Assembly (NCBI GenBank): GCA_905221605.1
Contig: CAJNDS010002113.1
Span: 405,001-469,000 of the forward strand
Length of the DNA: 64,000 nt
Reading direction: 5' to 3'
Origin: Symbiodinium natans
Lineage: Eukaryota > Sar > Dinophyceae > Suessiales > Symbiodiniaceae
The notes under the pieces were generated by a model that ran no database searches, was not told the origin of the DNA, and worked only from the letters and a program-made list of their open reading frames with translations. A program made the translations under genes and the position numbers. Shown here piece by piece: positions 55,626 to 64,000 of the stretch (its first letter is position 1; the number at the start of each line of letters is the position of its first letter).

Positions 55626-56479
55626 TAGCATTTGCTGTCATATTGTGCGGTTATTATTCCTGATACGTGTTTTTCGCGTTTCCCTTCTTGGTATTACCGT
55701 AGACCATAGCTGCTCGTGCTGTCAGTTCTATCGAGTAAGTCTTCAGCAGTCCCTTTACAGAATGTTGGGGTGTAGGGTAGGGTTTAGGGTTTAAGGTGAA
55801 GATTTAAAGGATCGGGCCGTTGAAGGCCCAAACAGGCCTCAACCGACAAACAGCTGGTGCCCGTCCGAAGCCCCCCCCCCCCCCCCAGACCCTAAACGCT
55901 AAACCCGAAACCCGAAACCCTAAACCCTAACCCGAAACCCCAAAACCCTAAACCCTAAACCCTAAACTCTAAAGCCCCTTCTCAAAGGAGAGTCGCCTGA
56001 TGTGAGCCCACTGAGCCTTCGTCATGCTGGGGAGCTCGGGCAGTTCCCCCCATCCCTAAGCCCTCCTCGGGCAATTTTTGGGGCCTCGGGGTTGAGATAG
56101 AGGGTTTAGGGTTTAGGGTTTAGGGTTTGGGGTTTAGGGGTTTAGGGTTTAGGGTTTGGGGTTTGGGGTTTAGGGTTCAGGGGTTAGGAGTTTAGGGTGT
56201 AGAGTTTACAGAGTAGCAGTCATCAGGATATAATCTGGCCCTGTTAGAGATCATGTGTGGCTGTTCCTTGTGGTCACTTTCTTAAAGGTGCCCTCCATTG
56301 CAGAGCCATCCTCTGCGGGTCTTTCTACCTTTGGTGCCGTGCACTTCATGTTTTGTTTTATAAAATGCCCTTCGCTCTCTCTCTCTCTCTCTCTCTCTTT
56401 TCTTTTTTTGCGTTTTGACCCTTAAGCCTTCGGGTCGGAGGTGATACCCTTTTTTTGGGCCGGGGAAACACATGAACCT

Positions 56480-58833
56480 TCAGCCAGCACGGTGTTCCGC
56501 CCAGGGTGCGAAGTCCGAGAAGCGGCGATCCCGAAGCAGGATGCTGAGGCGATAGCCCTAAACCCTAAACCCTAAACCCTAAACCCTAGACCCTAAACCC
56601 TAAACCCTAAACCCTAAACCCCACAGAAGGTGAGGGATGTAGGGTTCCTAGGGTTTTCGGTTCAGGGCTTAGCCCTGAACCCTGAACCCCTAGCCCTAAA
56701 GTGGGCTCAGGAGCGGGGCTCCGCAACAGGGCTTTCGTGGGCTTAGGGTTTAGGGTTTAGGGTTTAGGGTTTAGGGTTTAGGGTTTAGGGTTTAGGGTTT
56801 AGGGTTTAGGGTTTAGGGTTTAGGGTTTAGGGTTTAGGGGGTTTAGGATTTAGGGTTTAGGGCTGAGGGTGTACAGGGCCCTCTGGTCTTCTGAAGGAAG
56901 TGTCGCTCAAGTTGTTCCTGTGGATTTCGTGCCTGCAGGACTTTGGAAGCTTTCATATGGGGGTTTAGGGTTTAGGGTTTAGGGTTTAGGGCCGGAACTG
57001 TATGGAATACACGATTGAGACCTCCCAGAAACGCGCCCATCATGTAGATCCTGTTGGTAGTTCAGTCGCATCTCAAGCTCAGGCGTGCCAGCCTCTTGTT
57101 CGCCAGAGGTTTAGTGTTTAGGCTTCCCCGAGCCCTACAGCCTAACCCCTACACCCCCAAAACTCGAACCCTAAACCTTTTTGGCATGAGAAGTGGGTCA
57201 GGGCTGGGGGTATCTAGTAATTGGTTAAGAACCTCCAAAAAAGAGAAATTATTTTTCCTCATAAGGGTAACGCTCACTATTTTGATTCGTTTGGGGTTCT
57301 TAAGGAAATAGTAGTATAGGGCAGCTAACTCATTAAGCAGATTGGGTCCAGTCTAAAGGCCGAAGGGGTTGCCAAGAATACTCAGAGTCGACTCTAGATG
57401 CACCCGAGGCCTCACCCTGCAAACTGGCTGGCACCTTGAACCCTACTACGGTTTAGGGCTCTAGGGTTTAGGGTTTACGGCTGAGGGTTTGGGGTTTAGG
57501 GTTTAGGGTTTGGGGTTTAGGGTTTAGGGTTTGGGGTTTAGGGTTTGGGGTTTGGGGTTTAGGGTAGAAAGAAGCCGCTTGCATTGGCCCTGTCGGACCG
57601 GAGGAAAGAGTTGGCGAAGTGGGATGCGAAGGATGTCGCCGACTGTTGGGCCGCAACCCCGTCTCCATCCCACTGGGAGACTTGGGGGTTTCCGAAATTC
57701 AGGGTACCTCATTGGGGTCCTTTTTAAAGGGAATCCTACTATTTGGGGTCTGTTTTAGGGGTCCCCTATTTTTCCTCCATCCCATGGGAGATCTATTTAC
57801 TAGGACCCAGAGTGGGCCCTCGTTCCCTTTATTTAGGGTTTAGGTTCCCTTTTTAACTCCCTTTTAAACCAAAAGAAGGGCACCCTTTATTTCCAGGTTA
57901 CACCTGGGGCTAGTTTACTGAGACAGGGCGTAGGCCAAGTGTTGGAGAGTTGAGCGTTCACCCTTCGGGTTCAGGAGGGTGTTTCTGGAGCAAAGGTACC
58001 GCAATCGCAAGGATGATTGTGTGGATCCACTCCTCTACTCCCCCGCAATCACCAGTATGGCTTGGGGGACATGGCTTCGGGCATTCGGCAAGCTGGGGCT
58101 TCGCTGTCAAAGCCGGTTGTCCCTTAACCTTAACCCTAAACCTTGGGATGTTCCCCCTTATACTAACAATCCTGTAATAGGGATTATAGCACCCCCTATA
58201 ACCCTATTAAGGACTGTTAGTATACGGGGGAACATCCCAAGCCCAAACGCAAGAAGCTGTTATTATAGGGTCCTCAAGGGAGGGGGAGGGGGGGATGAGG
58301 GGAGGTCAAGGGGGGGTTATGCATCACAAGGTTCCCGAATACTCTCCACTACTCCCCAGACACTCCCTAAGCTTCCTTAAGGCTGCCTCCCCATGAACCC
58401 CCCTGAACCCTAAACCCTAAACCCTCTTCCCTTAAGGACCCTATCAAGCTGCTGAGGCGGCAACGCAAGGGGCGGTCCGCGCTCTGGCCGGAACATCCGG
58501 TGTGGGTCCCGGCGGTCCTCCTCGGGCCTTCGGGCTCGTGGGCTGTAGGGTTTGGGGCAAAGCAAACCATGCTCTACCATGCAACCATCGCCGACCCGTC
58601 TGCATGAGATGTGTATGTATGTATATGCATGTATGCATGTATGCATGTATGCATGTATGCATGTATGCATGTATGCATGTATGCATGTATGCATGTATGC
58701 ATGTATGCATGTATGCATGTATGCATGTATGTCTGTATGTCTGTATGTCTGTCTGTCTGTCTGTCTGTATGTATGTATGTATGTATGTATGTATGTATGT
58801 ATGTATATGAGTGTATATGTGTATGTAGATATG

Positions 58834-58864
<31 letters not shown>

Positions 58865-61800
58865 ATGTGTTTATTTATGTGAAATTTCTAGACGTATCTC
58901 TTCATATTCTCAGTCTCTACATGCATGTAAGCTTTGCTTACATGTATGATGCTTACGGACGTATGTGTACACGTCTTTTTTGAGCAAACATCAGAGCCTC
59001 CTCCCCCCGCCCCCCCCTGCCCCGCTCCCCTACACCCCGACGATCGTCGCTTCAACGAACAGCGTGGCTATCATGACATGATGTTGCTTTCGAAGGGGGC
59101 GTGGGCGTGAGGGAGGGGATTGATTCCTTGCCTTCCTTGCCACGATGCTGAATGGGAAGGCGTGTTCAGGTTCAGGGTTTCGGTCGGGGATTGCTAAACA
59201 CATCCAAAGCGAGTTCGGGGTGAGGCTTAGGGGTGTTGATCTGCAACCCTTTACAAGCCGCAAGCAACTCCATCCTGCCTCTGGTTATATCACATGAAGC
59301 CCAAGCCGTCCTCCACAGCACAGGATGCGCATCAGCTGTCTTCCAGGCAGCGGGGGAGGGGGTTTTGGGTTTCGGGTTTCTTTGTAGTCGATTGGGTCGA
59401 GCAAGTATCCTTTTGAGGGCAGTCTACTCCCTGTCTGGCCCATCCCAACGCCATTGGAACCAAACCCTAAACCCTAAACCCTAAACCCCAAACCCCAAAC
59501 CCCAAACCCGAAGCATCAGATTAGCCGTCCTCCTGATTCCAGGCGGGCTTTAAAATCAGAACGGTGTAGGATGTAGGGAAATAGCAATGTCATGGCGAGG
59601 TTCTTGACAGCGATGGCGATGGAGCCATCGTGGGGGGTCTCAGCGTCCTGGTCTAGAGTGTGCGGTTTAAATCCTGCCCCCCCCCCCCCCCCCCCCATAA
59701 ACTCTAAGCCGAAAGCTTAAAGCCTGAACCCTAAGCCCTGGCCCACTCCCCCCCCCACAGAAGCCTTCTCTTGCTTTCCCCCCCTAGCAAACCCTGAGCT
59801 TCGAGGCACAGCGTGGGCTTGGGGGGTTAAGGCTTGGGGGTCAGGGTTTAGGGTTCAGGGTCCAGGGTTTTGGATTTCCTGACCTGAAGTCAACAAGAAA
59901 CCCCTGCCAGCAGGGCTTAGCTTCTTATTTGAGGAGGGGACGGGAGAGGGCCTAAACTCTAACCCTTTCAGGTTTGCGCATTTAGGGAGGATGTAGGGTG
60001 CCAAGAGGCAGGGCGAGGAATGTCTCGCGAGGCAGAAGCCAGAGAGCTTAGGGTTAAGGGTTAGCCCTAAACCCTAAACCCTGAACCCTAAACGCCAAAC
60101 CCTAAACCTTAAACCCTAAACCCTAAACCCAAAACCCTTCCCAAGTTCTAAAAGGCCACGCCTCCAGACCCACAAGCCCGAAGCCTTATTCTGATTCCTA
60201 ACACCCGTGCAAGCCCTGAACCCCTAAAACCCCCAAGCTACCCAAAACCCTGAGCCGTTCGTCTCGCCCTAAACCCGAAACCCTAAACCCCAAACCCGAA
60301 ACCCTAAACCCTAAACCCTAAACCCTAAGCCCCAGTTCCCAACCGTCCTGGGCCCCGGGAGTGGCCCGATTCCAGGACCGCCAAGAATTCCAGAAGGGCC
60401 TGATGCAGCTTCTGAGAGGTGGGGCTGGGAGTAGGGTTTAGGGGTTCAGGGTTAGGGCTTAGGGGTTCAGGGTTCAGGGTTCAGGGCTTAGGTTGGGTCT
60501 GGGGTTTAGCACCCAGGGCTTTGGAACTAGGATCTAGCAACCAGGGCTTGTGGCTTTGGGGAGTTTCTCTAGGAAGGCCCTCATGAGATTGTACATGTTC
60601 TCCTAAACCCCGAACCCTGGCCCGGAACCCTAAACCCTGAACCCTAAACCCTAAACCCTAGACCCTAAACCCTCAACCCTAAACCCTAAGTAGTCGATTA
60701 TGGCCAACCGGGAATTCGTTGAAATTCAAGCTTGTTTGGGGCAGTCTTCCTTGTTCTAGTTAAAAGGGTTTGGGGTTTAGGGTTAGGGGTTTTCTGGTTT
60801 AGGCTTGGGGGTTTAAGCTTTGGGGTCTAGGGTCTTACGGTTTTGGCTTTGGGGTTTCAAGGTTGGGGGTTTGGGGCTCTATTCGGTTCGCCTCCGATGT
60901 CGGTGGAGGCAGCCAGAGTCAGTCCTGGGAGCCCCTTTTACAGCCTTCCGTCGCGCCTCAGTCAATGTATTGTGGGGCATCTTCTTCGACAAAACGGAGT
61001 TCGGGTTGACTCTGGTTTTGAACCTCTTAGAGCTTGGGCGTCTCCTGCATGCTTGCGATCTGCATTTCACCGCTAGAAGGATGCAGCGAATTCGGGTTTA
61101 GGGTTTAGGGTTTAGGGTTTAGGGTTTAGGGTTTAGGGTTTAGGGTTTAGGGTTTAGGGTTTAGGGTTTAGGGTTTAGGGTTCAGGGTCAGGGTTCAGGG
61201 TTCAGGGTTCAGGGTTCAGGGTTTGGGGAAGTTCTGTGCAAGTGTGGGAGATCCAAGTACCGGACGCCGAGCACTGCGATTTGTGCTGTCCGAGACTGGC
61301 AGACCAACCAGGCACATCTTGATCACCAAGTCACTCAGTTTTGCGGGTTGAAGGTTTAGGGTTTAGGGAAGCATTAAAAAAGTTTTGCGTTCAGTTCAAG
61401 CTGGTGACCACTCCTATCATATGCCCCCTAGGAACCCTAAAGCCCCGTAGAGGCCCAAGCCCGATAGCAGACCACCCCAAAGCCTCAAGCCTCTCTCTGG
61501 GCCCTAAACCCGAATCCCTCAGCCCTAAGCCACAAAACCAAACACCTAAACCCTACAAACCCTGAATAACACCTGAACCCTAAATCCTAAACCATACACC
61601 CCAAACCTACACCCTAAACCCCCAAAACCCTTTGCCCCCGGGCCAGGTTCGGCACTGCTCAAATCGATGGATCGGTCTCGGGGCCCAGTACATGCAGGGT
61701 GGTGCTTTCTAGGGTGCAGCGCGCTCAAGGGGGTTTTCGGGGTTGTTTTGTTTTGTTTTGTTTTTTCCTTTTTACTTTGTATTTTTTTTTTTGGGGGGGG

Positions 61801-63750
61801 GGGGGGGAGAGTGGGGGGGGGGGGGTGCAGCTTTGAAGTTGACGTTGCAGCTATAAACCCCCCCCCCCCAGATTTTGTTTTACTTTCCAGGGTTTTGAGG
61901 GTGGTAAAAGCGAGGGGTAGTAATTAAGCGGCTCTGGGGGCTGGAACTTTCTCTCAAGCCTTAAGAGAGATGGTTTCTTAGACTTGAGGCCTTTCAGCGG
62001 CCCCCGGGCTCCGGGATTATTATTGCCACCCCTTTAGTCTTGTCGCCGCGGAGGCCCGTAAGGGGTACCCTTTCCGGATTTATTTTCGAGCCCCGGCGGA
62101 TAAGGATTTAAGTAAGGAAGCCGCTGCTTTGAGATCTTTGGCGACTTCCAGATTTCCGGGACCCGAAAGCTGAAGTCTCAAGCTTAAGGGAGTTTTATCA
62201 GGAGCTGCAGCAATCTCAAACGAGATCTGCTTCGCTAAAGACCCGGCCGAAGCTTCTGGAGCTGTTTCTGGCCAGAATGAAGCCACTGGGCCCTGAAGTT
62301 TCCAAACACTCCGCAATCAAACACAAGCCCCAACGCGACTGATGGTTGCGAGTTTGTGGGGGTAGTTGGAGTTTATATACCCTAAACCTTGTGGTTACCA
62401 GGGCTTTAGCGGGCCTCAAGACCCGAAGCCCCGCAGAACGCAAGAATCCAAAGCCCTAAACCACAGAAGGGTTTAGGGCTTAGGGGTTCAGGGTTGAATC
62501 ATGAATCCTGAGCCCTGAGTGTTGGAGACGTGTGCTGGAAGTGACAACCCGTTTGCATGCATACGTGCATGTGCGTTGCTTGACTTGGAGTAAGTGTACT
62601 TCCATGCCAGTTTGGCAAAAGCCTCGGAGATGTTCTCTTCCTTTCACTCGGCTTTTGCTTGCCCTCCGCTTCCAGTCTGCGAGGGCATGGGCCGTGGACT
62701 AGCACGTTTCAGACGAGTCGACGCATTGATTCACTCGAATCTTCTGAACATCGAGATTCCGGAGGTTGCATCCGAGATCCTTCACTTAGTAGTTGAATAA
62801 GTACACTCTACAATTGTTGGGATACTCTAATCCCCCCTAGAACTGAAAGTCGACATTTTTTTCCTTTTTTTTTTTTTTGGGGGGGGGGGGGGCTTATGAA
62901 CTCAGCAACGAAGCTCAGCAACCACAGGTGGGAGCCACTCCTTTGGAAGCTGGTCGATGAGGATGGTGGCATCCTCGGCACGAGGGCATCTCTGCAGGGC
63001 TGCAGGCCATGGGTCTTCTTACTTATCCAATAGGTCAATAGGTGAACTTTATAAACTTTTTGGGTTAGCTTGTTTAGTAGGAATGACGAAGTCTAACCCT
63101 TTTTTTGCCCTTGGTAATTGGAGAAGTAAGTCTGAGCAGGAGAGAATTTGCATGGCTCATTCGTTGACAGGGCGAACTTAGCAAGGCCCCTCGTTGAGGC
63201 CTCTTTTTTAACTGTGAACCTCCTTTGGGGCATCCTTCATGTGCATGGGGAGCCGATCTGAATACTGTCTTTCCCCCACCCCCCCCCCCCCCCCCAACCC
63301 CCCCCAAATATTAGAAAAGGGGTTCCAAGAACTTGGGGACTAAGTGAACCCTGGAGCGGGTTCATAACGGACTGACCCGAGGTCCATGGGGCTTAGGGTT
63401 TAGGATTTCGGCTTTAGGGTTTGCGGTTTCCGGTAGAAGGGTTTTTGGATGATTGAACCCCAAACCCTTTAGGGTTTGCCGTTCCAATCGTTGTGGAGCA
63501 TGAGCCTGCAGGGTAGGCAAGCTCAGGGTCTGCTTCCTCCCCAACATTGCAAGCCCCTCCTGCACATGGGCCTTAAACCCTAAACCCCAAACCCAAAACC
63601 CCAAACCCTAAACCCTAAACCCCAAACCCTAAACCCTAAACCCCAACAAACCAACCACGCTCACGGACGGTTTTGCACGTGGGTAAATCCAGCGAGCTCA
63701 ATGCCTGATATGAACAAGGAATCGACCTCCGACTCCATTGAGGGTGTAGG
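56480..63750 (+). CDS. Run of exon-like segments, gene(s) of unknown family
   Basis: Coding-like pieces, all on the + strand: 56488-56553 (VREAAIPKQDAEA), 56897-56962 (EVSLKLFLWISCLQDFGSF), 57004-57111 (MEYTIETSQKRAHHVDPVG), 57335-57397, 58440-58550 (KDPIKLLRRQRKGRSA), 59037-59106 (RFNEQRGYHDMMLLSKGAW), 59228-59345, 60362-60418 (FQDRQEFQKGLMQLLR), 60940-61075 (ASVNVLWGIFFDKTEFGLTL, hydrophobic), 61244-61325 (CAVRDWQTNQAHLDHQ), 62190-62342 (LLELFLARMKPLGPEVSKHS, TGA), 62677-62788 (DALIHSNLLNIEIPEVASEI), 62914-62990 (WEPLLWKLVDEDGGILGT) and 63700-63746 (MPDMNKESTSDSIEG). Peptides have normal composition and are bounded by AG|G and GT/GC. I cannot chain them all or name a family. The TGA at 62340 suggests at least two genes, the last one cut by the window edge. 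Confidence 0.4.
56745..56838 (+). repeat. Telomere-type TTTAGGG array
   Basis: Thirteen perfect units, 60 bp before the exon-like segment at 56897. Confidence 0.95.
57214..57314. mobile_element. MITE-like element, family 1
   Basis: CTAGTAATTGGTTAAGAACC at the left end and GGGGTTCTTAAGGAAATAGT at the right end. The middle contains AAGAGAAATTATTTTTCCTC and TAACGCTCACTATTTTGA. Confidence 0.82.
58143..58240. mobile_element. MITE-like element, family 4
   Basis: TTGGGATGTTCCCCCTTATA left, TATACGGGGGAACATCCCAA right. This is the cleanest of the four copies, with TAGGGATTATAGCACCCCCT inside. Confidence 0.92.
58610..58870. repeat. (GTATGCAT)n / (GTAT)n microsatellite
   Basis: About fourteen GTATGCAT units pass into GTATGTCT, GTCT and GTAT repeats and finally TATATATGTGTG. 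Met/Cys/Val/Tyr ORFs of up to 143 codons on both strands are repeat translations. Confidence 0.97.
59990..60360. other. Intron-like interval, no exon recognised
   Basis: Contains a short AGCCCTAAACCC block, degenerate CCCTAAA units to about 60135 and again at 60265-60335, and a poorly conserved stretch between. No coding frame is convincing until the segment at 60362. Confidence 0.5.
61097..61220 (+). repeat. Telomere-type TTTAGGG / TTCAGGG array
   Basis: Twelve perfect TTTAGGG units and then a block of six TTCAGGG units: a variant homogenised at one end. It follows the hydrophobic exon-like segment at 60940. Confidence 0.95.
62785..62913. mobile_element. MITE-like element, family 7, at an inferred intron
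   Basis: Begins CTTAGTAGTTGAATAAGTAC and ends TATGAACTCAGCAACGAAG. It sits between two coding-like segments in the same gene. If spliced from the GT at 62789 to the AG at 62912-62913, the frame ...SEILHL continues into LSNHRWEPLLWKLV without a shift. Without splicing, the frame stops at a TAA at 62798, inside the element. It carries a poly-T/poly-G block (62866-62892) that the other copies lack. Confidence 0.75.
63570..63648 (-). repeat. Mixed CCCTAAA / CCCCAAA array
   Basis: Eleven heptamers in CCCTAAA orientation, before the exon-like segment at 63700. Confidence 0.92.
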
Positions 63751-64000
63751 GTTTAGGGTTTAGGGTGTTGTTTTGCCGAATTGAGGGCGCTGGGCCCTCT
63801 GAGAAGACTGGGTCTCGAGCGTTCGGTTATAGCGCGCTCGCACTTCTCAATGTTGCCCCCCCCCCATGGCTGGAAGCTAGCCCTCCCCAGTAACCCAGAA
63901 TTGGCCACTGTTTGCCGGCTTGGTTTGTGCAGCTCGGCTTCTGCCCAAGGCCCGAAACCCTCAAGGAAACGCTTTTTTGACGAGAGCCCGGCCGGGTGTG

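Noticed and set aside
58552-58983. 143-codon Met/Cys/Tyr/Val ORF
   Set aside because: Translation of a GTATGCAT repeat; equally long frames exist on the opposite strand.

Overview
The window reads as nuclear DNA of a dinoflagellate-type protist. The evidence comes from the sequence itself. First, there are hundreds of TTTAGGG/CCCTAAA units scattered in both orientations. Second, the genes are broken into exons of 33-282 nt. Third, the inferred introns use GC donors more often than GT, occasionally GA, and almost all accept at AG|G, which is a known dinoflagellate splice pattern. Fourth, every gene I can follow lies on the + strand, head to tail. The long reading frames that simple ORF calling gives here are mostly translated repeats. 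The real coding capacity is in short exons joined across repeat-filled introns, and I assembled those by frame, splice phase and family motifs. All exon ends are inference until checked against RNA.

Layout. (A) 2.9-26.3 kb: a metallophosphoesterase-type Ser/Thr protein phosphatase, recognised from GDFVDRG, LNRGNHED, HGGLP, LLWSDP, RSHE and FSAS-NY in the correct order. A possible EF-hand-like 3' part resembles the PPEF/RdgC group. (B) 27.2-39.5 kb: a GOST-family (TMEM87/GPR107-like) membrane protein. Fourteen exons close into a 449-residue frame with a signal peptide, a lumenal domain and a polytopic membrane core. (C) 40.0-48.1 kb: a multi-exon gene of unknown family with Cys/His-rich exons. 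(D) 48.4-49.5 kb: an intronless, signal-peptide-bearing seven-bladed WD40 protein, very unlike its intron-dense neighbours. (E) 50.4-53.2 kb: a Cys-rich type I membrane protein followed by further exon-like segments. (F) 53.6 kb to the right edge: a run of exon-like segments beginning with an EF-hand.

Between and inside these genes lie telomere-type arrays, at least seven families of about 90-150 bp inverted-repeat elements (MITE-like), an inverted 53-bp minisatellite (12.2-13.6 kb), long microsatellites (11.0-11.5, 28.7-29.2, 58.6-58.9 kb) and many homopolymeric G/C tracts. Two observations link repeats to gene structure. Several inferred 5' splice sites coincide with GTTTAGG(G), the telomere-type unit. 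One MITE family has ends (CTTAGT...ACTAAG) that supply both a GT and an AG, and one copy coincides with an inferred intron, as expected of an introner. No rRNA, tRNA, CRISPR or replication origin was identified.
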